Shown here one piece after another: positions 48,166 to 60,600 of a stretch of DNA of 64,000 bases (the stretch's first letter is position 1; each line of letters starts with the position of its first letter). The DNA is taken from the NCBI RefSeq assembly GCF_037038585.1, contig NC_092525.1, forward strand, positions 19,426,867 to 19,490,866, in the 5' to 3' direction. The DNA is from Patagioenas fasciata. Its lineage: Eukaryota > Chordata > Aves > Columbiformes > Columbidae. The notes beneath the pieces were generated by a model. That model saw only the letters and a list, made by a program, of their open reading frames with translations. It was not told the origin of the DNA and made no database searches. The position numbers and the translations under genes are program-made.

Positions 48166-49884
48166 GCAGCCATTACTGGTAAAACAAGGGGTTATGAATA
48201 TATCTCTTTATTGAAGTTAACATGCAACATTTTTGTGTAGACTTTTGTGAAAGCAGAGCATCTTCCTGTTGGTGGTCTGAGCTAGGGATTTCTTTGTGGG
48301 CTGATCGTTGCTCAGTTCTGAAGGGGCTGGTTTGGATCTATCATACTCTCAAACCTGTGACAAAGTTGATGCAAAGGCGCCTTAAGCAACTCAAACCAGA
48401 GGATGGTGTGAGAGTCCCTTGATGGTGGACCTGCCTCTCCAGCTGAGGACAGGAGGAGCAGCCAAGGCATGTGCCCAGCGGTAGCTGTGGGTAACAGAGT
48501 AAGGCTGAACAACTCAAATGAACACTTGACTTTCTAACTACAGATTTATTATTCATGGTTATCGGTGTAATAGAAGTTCTAGTGTGCTTTAGTTTTGATC
48601 CAAAAATAACTTTTTTCCTTGAAGATAAACGTGGTATAAATGTTTAAGTAACTTTATTGTTGTTTTCTTGTTCTAGCAAATGCATTTGAACTAACTGCTT
48701 CTGCAGACTAATTTCTTCTTAAGCAGAGACTGCTCAGTATCCTCTTTTTTGTAAGTAATATCTTTTTCCATAATTCTTAGCTGATGGAGCCAGGTCACAT
48801 TTTTTAAATAAGCAGCAAGAAAAGTCAATGAATCTTCCTCCCCTCAGTTCTGCTTTGAGAATGATAAAATCCAAATGCAGCCAGAACCACACAAGACTTT
48901 GTGTACAAGCATGATGGTACATAACTGTGTCCTGTGCAGGAGGAGATATAACACATGTATCCTTGTAGAGTGTGATTTGGGAAGGAAGAAGAGTAAAGCA
49001 AGGTTTCTTAGAAAAACTGACCTGTGTATAGGCAGTATTTTTGGAGTTACTTGTAAGAAAAGCTTGCTTGCTATTTGAATATGTAACAAGTAATCTAACA
49101 CTCAGAGCCTGGTTTTCTAGGAACTAGTCTTTAGTGCTTTCTGATAGTGATGGAAACCAAGGTTAGAAATTTATTGCATAGTAAAGAGAGGTAACAAATG
49201 TTTTCAGGTTTCACTACTCATTAATGTGTCTGTTTTTTACTGTGTGCAGCACACGCCAGCAACAGCCCAATCCAGCCTGGAGTCCTCACACGCTATGCAT
49301 TGTATGAACACACGGTGAGAGACAGTTCCTGGCCTGAAACGTTTACATCTAAATAGACTTGGCAGGTGAGAAGCGGATAGCAGGGAACTTTCTTTTATTG
49401 TAAATGGGCACATGAATTGGTGAGAGGGGGTCAGTGATTCAGCTGTAGGCAGGAATTTTGCCCACTCCACGTGGTGGCTGAGCCTCTGCTCAGAGGTCAT
49501 GCTCCTCTGTGCAGCTCTTTATTTCATTGCTGTAAAAGCATCCATTTAAGTATGATTTTCTGCACAGAAGAAAAATGTAAAAAGCGAAAAAAAAGCCATC
49601 TCTCTAAGAACAGTAGTCCATTTCTGTACCATGAGCGATGACTCTACTTGTTCCCGTAAAAGCCAGACCTCCTCATAACATACCTTATAACCTGTTAATT
49701 ATAATTTCCTTCTCTAACACTTGGATCACACTACTAAATATTTTTAAATATCTATATATGTGTTTTTAAGCTGCTGGGTTTGGGTTACACCTTTTCCATA
49801 TGCCCAACCCACACAATCCCATCAACGCTTTCACACACCAGTCAAACACTCTATATTTGTGTGAAACTCACTGAAGAAAAAAAA

Positions 49885-49900
49885 TTACTACTACTACTAA
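49885..49900. repeat. (CTA)n trinucleotide run
   Basis: About five CTA units. Confidence 0.75.
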
Positions 49901-51013
49901 TACAAATTCATTTCTCACAACTATTAGTATATTTCTGAATGCCACTAAATGAATTTACTGCAATTAGATGTCTAAGTTTTTGTTGTGTTGATTCAGTGAA
50001 GATTTTTGATTGATATTAATAATTACTCCAGTCCCATCACCACATGCCTTATTTTTTCTTTTTGCTCAACAAACTTCCCTTTACAAAACTTAATCACTTT
50101 TTGTATGAGCAATCCCCTAATATATTTTATATTCTGTTGTTACTAGGACTGATGTTCTGAAAGTTGATATACATTGCAACAGCAAGTGTTAAGACAGACA
50201 AGTAGGGAACAAAAGCCTTTGATGCACGACAGAGTCTAATAATAGACAGTTTGTTCACCTGGCACTGCCTGTGTAAGCATTTGAGATGAGCTCATTGTTA
50301 TTTGGTGATGAGCTTTCTGCTGGTCGCACGGATGAAAATCCAGGTTGTGGAAACAAAGGTTTGCTAATATTAGAACAGCGTTAGATGGTGCATGATAGAG
50401 CTGGGGAGGTTGCAGGGTGAGCTGCAGGGTTTAAAGCAGTGAAACACTTCCATAACTAGAAAAGCAATTGGTGAAGGCACAGTTGCTTGTATTCTTGCAG
50501 TAAAACTACATGTGTAAACGTTTTCAAGAACTTTACAACTGGGCAAACTGCTCAGAGCAGGTTTGCACTCAGAACTGCGTTTCTGTAGGAAATGCCACAG
50601 GATCCTATTCCCATTTACTCCTCTGAGCTGCGCACACAGTTGTTTGCCTGGATCCCAGGGAGATGAGGATGAGAAGACTGTAATTGCCATTGGATCTTTG
50701 CTTAGGCAGACTGTGGAAATGAGCCCTAAGCCAACAGTTGCAACTGGTGGGCCCCCTCTTGGCTTCAGTTATACTAAAACTTCATGTTTGCTTTGCAGAG
50801 TCAAGTTATCCTTCTAGTGAAGTCGTTAATCAAGTCTCCATTCCTTAAGATTATGGGTGCAGTTCTCAGTAAACAGTAATTTCATGGTCTTTACAATTGC
50901 CGTGTGTCAATGACCTCATCTCTATGCAGTGTGTTGGGCTCGCTTTCCAAAGCATAACTACTAAGACATGTTTTAGAGCAAAAACCATCTCATTAAGGTT
51001 TAACTGTAGTGGA

Positions 51014-51035
51014 TTGACAGCTGTTTTGCTGTCAA
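51014..51035. repeat. 8-bp perfect hairpin
   Basis: ttgacagc (51014-51021) and gctgtcaa (51028-51035) flank a 6-base loop. It is a small isolated inverted repeat with no terminator role expected in a vertebrate. Confidence 0.7.
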
Positions 51036-52700
51036 GCAGGGCTTATTTCACACTATTGCTTTCCATCAGCATCAGATTTGGTATTGCAAACATTTACGAC
51101 AAAGCTCATCCAGGAGGAGGCCAACATGATCCTGTAGACAAAAAAAAAAAAGTCCAAATTGCAATGCTGAATACTTCAACAAATAATTCACAAGTAGTCA
51201 GTGGCTTAAAAAAGTGCCTAATACCTCACACTTCAAATAGTGAATATGCTGTAAACATTTAGCATCAGTTCATGTATTGCTTGACCACAGCGTTTGTACA
51301 GGGATGGCCTTTGTGCCAGTGTGCAGGTCTGTTTGGCCTATATGTATCACCAAAAAGCTGAGGACCAAAGAGTTAGTTTCTTCATATCAGTTGTTCTAGT
51401 TCTCTGTTCATTCTTTTGTCTTAAAATGTCAGCTGGAATTTAGCACGTAAGTATTTAGGTATCTAAAGGGAGGCCGTGACACCGAGCACAGATCAGATTG
51501 CTTTCCCTTGCAGAACTCCTCCCTTTGCATTCCAGCCTGACAAAGTTTTGTTACAGTTGCTCAGTACATAGATAACTAAATGCTTTAAATACTAATTAAA
51601 ATAGATGATGTTTAACTGTTGGCCTGTGCCTTTTGTTTATGATGGAAGACAGCAGCAAAGCAGAATCATCTATTATCGTTATCAGCAGAGTGTTTCTTTT
51701 CTTGTTTTCTTATCCAAGCAATACATATGTCCAGTCACTGACTTAGTTCTCGTAAACAGCCTCGTTTCCAACAGAATCTCTTCCTCTACCTTTCTTATCT
51801 TTCAGTTCACCCTGAATCTACCTTAAAACAATACATTCTATACTGTCCCCCTTTTTTTTTATACTTGAAACTTTATATTGGAATTATTTCAGACCAGAAC
51901 ACTGGCAGCCCCATTCTCTGTATGCAGAAGTACGTTCTCATTAATCAAAGGAAAAGCTGAGTAAAGTGGTACAATCCACATTCTCATTTTGGAAAATTAA
52001 AAGGCAGTATCATTATTAAAAGCCAGTTCTGCTAAATGTTTTCTGATGGAGGGAGAATTGGGACACACTACATTGTCCAGTGACTTTGCCAAAAATGTGA
52101 CACCAAGAGACACGATAAATGAATGTATAAATAGTAATTGTTCTGAAAGGGGTAGTCATAAATCACAAAATGAGTTGCAGGACATTTCTTTCTTGGTGAT
52201 ACTTGAAATGTGATCTATCTTGAATTAAAAGCAAATCAGATTTTCTCTTTTGGTTGTGTTGAAATAATATAAAAACTGGAAACCCAATTTCCTTGAAGCA
52301 GAATCCTATGCAAAATATGAAGCTCTGCAATAAACAGACCAGAGGAGGGGTTTGTTCAAGACTGCAAGCCAGCAATTTGCTGGAGTAAGATGTCATTAAT
52401 CATACAACACTTAAGGTTAGCAAAGGTCTGGCCTTGAGTCAGTGACACGCTGCAAGGAATTGAATCATTCTGATACAACAGATAAGTTGCTCTGTGAAGT
52501 TCTGCAACAGATCTCAAAAGACCTTTTCCCTCAGAAAACAGCCTGTGTTATAATGAGAAACAATCCTGCTACTTGTTGTGATCATGTATCAGCAGAATGT
52601 GACCTGTCTCACACTGTGTGTGTAGATATTCTTCCTAAGGTTCATTTACTGCATTTACTGTGCTTTCGGGTGGAGAAATTACCTGCAGATCATCTCTTCT

Positions 52701-52740
52701 CCCCGCCCCCTCCCCCCCCCCCGCCCCATTTTTTTTTTTT
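52701..52740. repeat. C-rich tract followed by T12
   Basis: The plus strand has C4-G-C5-T-C12-G-C4, then AT and a T run to 52740. The minus strand therefore carries four or more runs of at least four G separated by single bases, an excellent match to the G-quadruplex motif. The forward frame across it encodes only P then F runs and is not coding. Confidence 0.85.
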
Positions 52741-55602
52741 CCTGAACAGCATCTGAGCATCTGCATTAGTATGTGCACAACCTGGGCAGCAGACCTGCTG
52801 GAAAGCTGGGATCTGGAATGTTTGTAGGACGGCTGAGCACTGGACCTTGTTGAAAGATCTTTCTTCTTAGCAACTGGGATCCAGTGGACATGCCCCTGCA
52901 GACCTAATCCAACTCTGTTTTAGTTATTAGACCAGACACAGGATTCATACAGCACTTCAAAGCCTGGGTCTTCTGTATTTCCAGGAATCCTCCAGCCACC
53001 TTCTCCTTCCAGGGGTCTTTTCATAACCAACTTTCTGCTGTGCTGTGTAGGTTGGCATCACTAGCTACAATTTGCTGTAATTGCATTTGAAAGTAGACCC
53101 TTGATAAGATTTGGAAACAGAGACTGGCTCAATTATACAGCTATGTGATCTTACTTGCTTTGGTTTCACAGTCTGCCTCTTGTTCTGCTCGTCGTTTGTT
53201 ACACTCCCTTGTGCACTGGTTTAAATCAAATGAGCTCTTTTGTGCTGTTTGTATAGCTTGGGATATAGGGACAGCCCAGAAAAAAAGTTCAGGGCCTCAA
53301 AAAAAGCACAAATTTGCTTGGAGAAAGCCAGGAGGAGAAGAGACGTGGGACTTGGGAAGAGAGGGGACTAGAGCAGAGGGGATGTAGCCAGGACTTGATA
53401 CACCTTGCCAACTATTTCATCAGGTTGCAAGGAAAAACCCAAATGTTTCTGAGCAGGAAAGCAGCTACTTGCCAACATAGAGGTTATTCAAAGACTACTA
53501 TATTTTTGGTATGCCTAGAAATTTTTAGTTATTAATGATAGTTTCTTTGCTTGTGTTCAAGTAGTATCCTGGAGTAACAGCGTGTCTTCTTTTACACTGA
53601 GCACCTGAGTACCAAATACATGATGTAGGCAGTCGAGATGCTCAAGCAGCCTTGCCGTTCATATACTGTTGATGCACTTTCTGATTTTTGTAACTCGTTC
53701 TCATCTGACACAGTGATTTCCTCAGCAGCAGCAAAGCAGCTATTCTGGTTGCCAGGCTGACCGATGCAAGAGATCTCTGAAGCTCAGTAGCAGGAGCCAA
53801 AGCAGTTGGCAGTTTCGGAGCTAACTGAATGTTTTTTCAGTATAGCCTGCAGGTCAGCCATTACCTGCTAGTAAATAGGTAATAAATAACCACTAACAGT
53901 GTCAGCTCTCTCCTATTTATTCTCTCACACTATATTCTGAGTCTGTTTGTGCCACAGGAAAGGTTGGAAAGGCACAAGCCACAGCCAGCTCTCCCTGCTG
54001 ACACTTGTACAAGTCTGCATGGAATTGGTGCCTTGGGCTGTCCCCGGTATTTCGGGACTGCAGGTAAATCGCTGCTGCCGTATGGGAACTTTCAGCCAAC
54101 CTCACTGTGTCTCCTCTCATGTGTATCTGTGTGTCTGACCTGGTCCACAGCCCAGGGATCATTCTCCAGCTGAGAATCTGGCTTTCCAGTAGCAATCTGG
54201 TCTTTTTACGAAAACAAGTAGTCAGGCATGATTACCACTTCTCTCATTCTTTCTCCTGTTCTTAGTTTGCTTTATCCACCTTGCTAAAACTGGCTAAAAG
54301 GTATCTGTTGGAAGATTGATGCAATAAATTTCACGCTATATCTCCAGTAAGTGAAGTATTTTCTGCCCATTATTCATCCAGCTCCTGGAGTTGGACAGAT
54401 AGTTTGTATTAATAAAATATACGCTAATTTCAAAACATTTTTCAAGCCAAATCTATTAATTACTTTTTCCATTATCTACCTAGCTCTACACATGAATAAA
54501 TGAAAAGAAGCAGAGAAGACAGAGACATGACACGATCTGTTATTTAAATCACCCTTTATATCCCAAACCATCTTCTGGGGCAGTGCTAACTTATTTATGA
54601 CAGGTCAACTAATAGGTATTAATAAGTTATTAAATTGATATAAAATTAATCCAATAATGTGTCTTGAATTAACAATGCCTGACTCACTACTTGAATCAGC
54701 CTGTTTATTTTCAGCAAAAGGGGTAAAAAGTCATGGCCAGTGTCAAGCTCTGTGCTCAGCAAATTGCATTTTTCTGTGTATGCAGGTACATGTTGGATCC
54801 CTCCTTGATTTTTGGGGAAAGATTCAGGGTTACATAATTTCACTGCATGGTCCATTTCCTCACCCAGATACCCTCTCGCTGTGGCTGTGGAAGGTGTCAC
54901 AGATCCCAGTTTGCTGTGGGATATCCCAGTGATGTTAAACCCTCTTACACTACCTGGCCTGAGGATCTGACTAACTGCTGGAGTTTCTTTGGTTACAGTG
55001 AGTTTTCAGAGGTATGAATGCAGATTTGGAAAACACAATAAAATCTTGGGTCTTTGCTAAAGATGCATGTAGTTACTAAAATACATTGCCCCTTTGCCAG
55101 CGGAGGATGACTCCATAGATATATGTTCTCAATGCATCTTAGGTCCAGAATATGTTCTCTCTTTATCTCTGAAGCCTTCATGTTTCCTTCTCATTACGTT
55201 AATTGGTAGCCACGCACTGTGTACTCTTCTTGCCTCCACTTGAATTTTGCATTGAGCTTTCAATTAGCAGGATTCAAACTGATTATGCTGGCAGTTCTTT
55301 CCCCTCCAGAAATCCAACTCTTATTGCACATCAATTTTTAAAAAGGTGTTATTGATACTTCAGGAGTTGTGTTGGGGATCTGCTCTGGTGTGCCTAAGGA
55401 CGAGGGAAGAAACTCGCCTGGCATTAGGATCAAACTGCTTCCCGTAACCATTGAGTTGCACAAACATGGCATGGCAGGGGATGACAGGCTCCTGCTGGAA
55501 GACCTGTCTTCGCAGCCCCTAACCAGAAAACTAGGAATTTGATGAGAGAGACTGGTAGCATAATACTCAATTCAAGCACAGAAGATATTTTAGCGACAAT
55601 TT

Positions 55603-55618
55603 AAAAAAAAAAAAAAAA
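55603..55618. repeat. A16 homopolymer
   Basis: Sixteen A preceded by TTT. No retroposed body is recognised upstream. Confidence 0.8.
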
Positions 55619-57389
55619 GGCATGAATGTTGGGTGGGCTCTCAGAAATACAACTTTGAATTATTTGAAGTTTGCCAGTCCTCATGTATTTCATTAGTCAA
55701 GGATATGTTTCATTCACCATCCATTTTTCTTCCTTTTGTCACCTCAGCTTTGCTGCTTTCAAGGAAACAATATACCGTAGAGAGCCTGCTTTGCCCTCAG
55801 GAAGAATACGATGGGTTCTGTGTCTCCTGACAGTGCAGCCTGAAACTCAGCCACTGCCTCTGTAATCCAACGTATTTTGCCTAAGCAAAGTTAACCCTTT
55901 ATTTGTTAAGGGAATTACCTGTTCTCCGTGATGGTATCAGTCACACTGAAGTTTCTTCCTGATTCCCGATTGCCTTGATGGTGTGGTCTGAAAGACAGAG
56001 TGAATTCAGCCCTTGTTTCTCCTGAAAGGAGTTCAGCTAAGCCTTCTGACTACAGCTATCTAAAAATGTTTGGAGCCTTTTTGTTCCCTATACATAGTTT
56101 TTATTAATATTGTCATTATTCCAAGCTGTTACTGTACATGTATATATTATTTTCGCAGTGGTTAAGCAATTAGCGTTCTGTTACTGATACAGCAATATTG
56201 CAAATGCTGGTGTTATTCATAGAAATGCAGTTGCCTCACTTTAATGTTATTGCAGACCCAACTTCATCTGATAACAACATTCACAGGGAGTGAGGTGTAA
56301 CTGGTTTCAGCACTCAGGGAACTATTTAGATGCAGAATTTTGCTTTCTGTCTCAGATATACCTGAGAAATAATGTGGTGAAATTAAACCACCTTGTAGGT
56401 GGCTAAAGAGGTACCAAAGTTGGAAGACCATGTGGACTTGCAGGTGTGTAGCTCTCCAACTTTAATGAGGCCACTCTGCATTGCTGTGGCTGAGTTGCAG
56501 GTGCCTGCATGGCAGTGCAGTGCTGCAGGACAAGGCTTACTCCTGTTCAGAGACCCTGACTGGAGAAGGGTGAGAGCTACCAACAGCACATTTCGCAAAC
56601 ACCCGCTGGCTCTGGAGCTTGTCCCCAGCCCCATTGCTGTGAAACAGCCCAAATATTACTGACCTTTCCAGGCATGATGTAAAAAACAGCTTTGGAGGAG
56701 GCCTGATGGCATGGGGTTTGGAGCTGGGTGGAAGGGGCTGTATTCTGCTGCTTGTTCATTGGCTGGTCAGATTAATTTGTTTTGTTGTGCAGGAGGATCA
56801 TTAAGTTGCCAGGTGTTTATTCCAGTTGGACTGTAAATCCAGCTAATTGCCAGGTCGCCTAGATGTTCTGAGTAACATGTCCTGAAAACAAAAACTTAAT
56901 CTAAGTGTTCAAAACAACATGTAGCATCTTGCAAATCAACCTTGGAAACCACAAAGCGGAACAAGAATTTAGGACAGGCTGGGGTTGTGGACTCAGCAGC
57001 ACATCCTGAAGCAGAGCTTTGGCCCTCAGATGAGACTTGTTTCAGGGCTGTGTCCATAGAGGCTGCTTATCTTTGGTATTCTCATCTCTGCACAGGTACA
57101 TGGTAGCCTGAGATCAGGGAACCCTCCTCCTCTTCCTCTGCTTCCCAGAAGGAAGAGAAGCAGAGCCAGGATAAGATGGAGTGTTGGGGTCACTCCTCAG
57201 GTCCTGCTGTACATCCAGTGTTAGCACAAGGCTGCTGCAATCCAGCAGGTGGGGCCAAGGGCCACAATGTTGGTATCCCAGATTTTGTCATCAGCTCTTC
57301 CAACACCTGGTCTGCCTGACCTTGTTGTTCAGCATCTCCTTGTCTGCCTGCTGTCCTGGGGATGAGCTATGTGGGGTAGGGACCACTTA

Positions 57390-57669
57390 TTTTTCTTCTT
57401 CCAAATAACAAGTGATAGGGCAAGAGGAAATGGCCTCAAGTTGTGTCAGGGGAGGCTTAGATTGGGTATTAGGAAGAAGTTCTTCACGGAAGGAGTTGTT
57501 GGGCATTGGAACAGGCTGCCCAGGACAGTGGTGGAGTCACCATCCCTGGAGGGGTTTAAAAAGTGTTTAGACGAGGTTCTTAGGGCCATGGTTTAGTGCT
57601 AGTGTTAGGTTATGGTTGGACTCGATGATTCTGAGGGTCTCTTCCAACTGAAATGATTCTGTGATTCTA
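57390..57669 (+). mobile_element. CR1 LINE 3' fragment
   Basis: The forward translation reads [18 protein letters not shown], then [19 protein letters not shown] and [19 protein letters not shown], the conserved C-terminus of CR1 ORF2, with the frame intact from about 57402 to 57596. The 3' UTR has 'gttatggttggactcgatga' and 'tcttccaactgaaatgatt', and the tail is 'ctgtgattct'. It is 5'-truncated, so no reverse transcriptase core remains. The intact end frame suggests that this copy is younger than the others. Confidence 0.94.
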
Positions 57670-60600
57670 ATGGCCAGCACAAGAAGGCTTTGCATCACCT
57701 GGTGACCTTCTAATTCACTCATTTGAAGCACACTGTGGCAGGGTTTATAATGCTATTTACTTTTACTGTTATTCTTACAAGTTATAGTTGGTGCATTGTT
57801 TTCTTTTCACACTGATGGTGCAGTTGTTAAATGTTTGAAAACTGCTGGGCACATCTGAGGGTTGTGTCCTACTAGGTCTCTTAGGAAGTCGTAACTTTCT
57901 TCCTGCTTTTTAGAGATGATGCAATAAATTACTACCCCACCATAGAATTTAATCACACAGTTAAATACTTCATTTACAAGGCTTTTAGCATGCCCTGCTA
58001 AATTCTCTAGTTTTTTATCTGATCTCTGTAGGCCGTTGTTACATTTTTCAGAGACCTGTATGGGTTTTATTCCTGTTAAAAGTGTCGGTAAATCACAGCA
58101 GAAAAAAAAAGTGACACATTTCCCTGGAAATTTTCGCTGCAGCCTGAGCTCTGGACCTCATGGCTTCACGTTCAGTAGGTCAGCTGAGATCCCATTTGTC
58201 ATTGCTCTTTAATTACCATGGACCCTCTAATCCAGGCCACAAATTCCTCCCTGCCCATACTTCTTTTTACTTCAGAATGCGTATCTAATAGCAACCAAGG
58301 ACTTTTCCTATTTTCTCACTTGGAATCTGTTTTGGGAGCTTGGAATTGCTATCTAACTGAATCAGTAACATCTGTGACTGTGAGGCAGCTTGAGTGGGAA
58401 TAGTTAGAGGGTTAGACAGATTTCCTGCGTTTTAAGGCTCTTTTCCTCTGAAGAGACTGCTTTGCGACAATCCAATTGTATTTAATGCTGCTTCTGTCCT
58501 TTTGTTGTTGTTGTTTGCCCCATCTTTTCTCCCCCTTTATTCCTTTCCCATTTCATCCAAGTTGTTTGGGTTTCAAAAGTAAAAATGATTTTAAGGAACC
58601 ACGCCAGCATTTTGAAAAGTTTCAAACACATGAAAAGTCTGAAGGTAGTCCTAGAACTGTACTGCAGCTTGCAGGTATGGCTTTGATTTTCCTTTTGGCA
58701 AGCTTATGCCATTCACTCTTTCATTGACCTTCCAAGAAATGCTGCTGGGTGCCTGAAGACCAGGACACTTCTTACACTTGGCAGGGGAAGATAACAGTAA
58801 TGCTACAGTTTGCGCTTTGAAAGATTAAAAGCAACATTTATTCCTTACAGTACTTTCAAACTTTCTCAAGTTAATTTAAAATCCATTTTAGAGAATGTGT
58901 AACTACTAATACTGGATTTTTAGTTTGGTTTATATTTTTTTAATAAAGTTTGCACACTCTGTACCTGAATAAGAAGTGGATTAAAGTCAGCCCAGTTATT
59001 TAAAGTGCATTAACTGCTTTGAGCAGTCCTTTCCCTCCATTGGAAGGAACACCCTGTGCCTCTGAGACTGGTCTCTTTGTGATACCTCTGTAAAGGTTCT
59101 GGCAAGAAATGACCATACTTTAAAAGCAAATTTCTATTTTTAGGAAATGTTTTGCTTCTCCTTCCCCTTTTTGCTGGTAACCTACCTCTTTGCTAGTCGA
59201 GTAGACAAGAAGTGTTCCTTCCCCACCTTGTGGGGCAGCTGATAAATTATTCTTATGACTAATGAGGATTTTGAATTTTCAGGCAAACTGTGATGGCATT
59301 TTTAAAGGCTTGCATCACTTTGGTGACATTTCTTCCGCACCTGCACTCCTCAGGCAATCAGGTGTTTAAAGTTACCCATGCAGAGCTTTGCCCCTTATCC
59401 TGCAACGGCTTTGCTAAGCAAGGGAGTCCTGTGGCTATTTTGTCTGTTTGTCTATGTGAGGCTTTTTTTCTGTGCTAATTACTGTGAGGGGAAATGGGAA
59501 TCTGAGAGGGCTGTGTTAATTAGCAAAAGGGATCACATACCTTGCCTTATGTTAATTTTGAAATGACAAGACACAGGTGCAGTTTTAGTGGCATTTGAAT
59601 GTATGTTCGCATTTAAGGTCCTTTCATTTATTTTTTTCCATCCTATGGATTGTTCTTACTTTAGTTGGAGTGTAGCAGGGGAAAAAAAAAAATCTCACTA
59701 AGCTCCCGTTGAAGTGAAGAGCTACATGATGTGAAAGGGCTGATTATGTTTATATTACATGTTCTGTGAAAAAACCAAGCCCCCCAGCTAGTAGGAGAAG
59801 AAAGGTCACTGGAACTGAAGAAACAACTGACTCAGTGTCTTAATTCTGAAGGAAATGAGCCTTTTGGAGATGAGAGGGATTTTCTGATCTGGTTCAGTAG
59901 AAGGCATGCAACTAGGAAAATGAGCTTTTCCTGTTATGTTGGAAAATAAAGCAGCGAATCAGGAGGACTAGGGATTGAAAGGCAAAAATTACATTTAGTT
60001 GTCTTTTTACCTTCAAATGCTCCACAGTTGATTGGCGGTGCTGTATCATTCTTCCAGATCATCATCCACAGCAATAAAGGAAATCCTTCTTGCATGCGGC
60101 AGCCTGACCTCCGTGACCGTAGAGTGTTGCCATCACGGGCCTACCTGATGGCTTTGGGTCTTGAGGTTCTCCTGTCTCCTTTTTTACCTGCTGCCCATGG
60201 ACTTTTGAATGTGAAGGAGTCAGTAGAAGACCTGCTGTCCAAAGAGCTATGTACAGGGAATTTGTTGCGTATATATTGCACTTTGAATACAGAACTGAGG
60301 CTGTATTTGAGACAAAACTCATCTTCAGTCCATGCTTTGTGGAGCTGAGTTCACAGGGGCTTTTTCTGAATGTGAAAATTAGAGAGTGTGCCACTGCTGG
60401 TCCATACCCTGGAAGCATCCTCGATGGGTTGGGCCACGTCACCTTCCCAGGACACTTTTGTCTGCCCTGCTTGCCCTGACAGGTATGTCTCAAGTACAAA
60501 ATCCTTCCCACCTGCCAGTCACCACAATGGAAATTATGACCTGTGGGCAGCATGCAGCAGGGATGCTTACAAGTCAATGTGGATTTCTACAGCTAAGGTA

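Larger units (their letters stand above)
48170..57380. other. gene-free segment
   Basis: No gene is recognised. Contents are a CTA trinucleotide run (49885-49900), an 8-bp hairpin (51014-51035), a C-rich/T-rich tract (52701-52740), an A16 tract (55603-55618) and a slightly GC-richer block at 56.40-56.66 kb that keeps frames of 87-89 codons open on both strands at once, a sign of low stop density rather than coding. Confidence 0.62.

Noticed and set aside
56383..56662. Frames of 87-89 codons open on both strands at the same place
   Set aside because: Simultaneous openness on both strands points to low stop density from composition, not to a gene.
60062..60577. 171-codon open frame on the minus strand, the longest in the window
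   Set aside because: It has no recognisable domain. Several open frames overlap it on the plus strand, and one frame of this length is near chance level for 64 kb in six frames.
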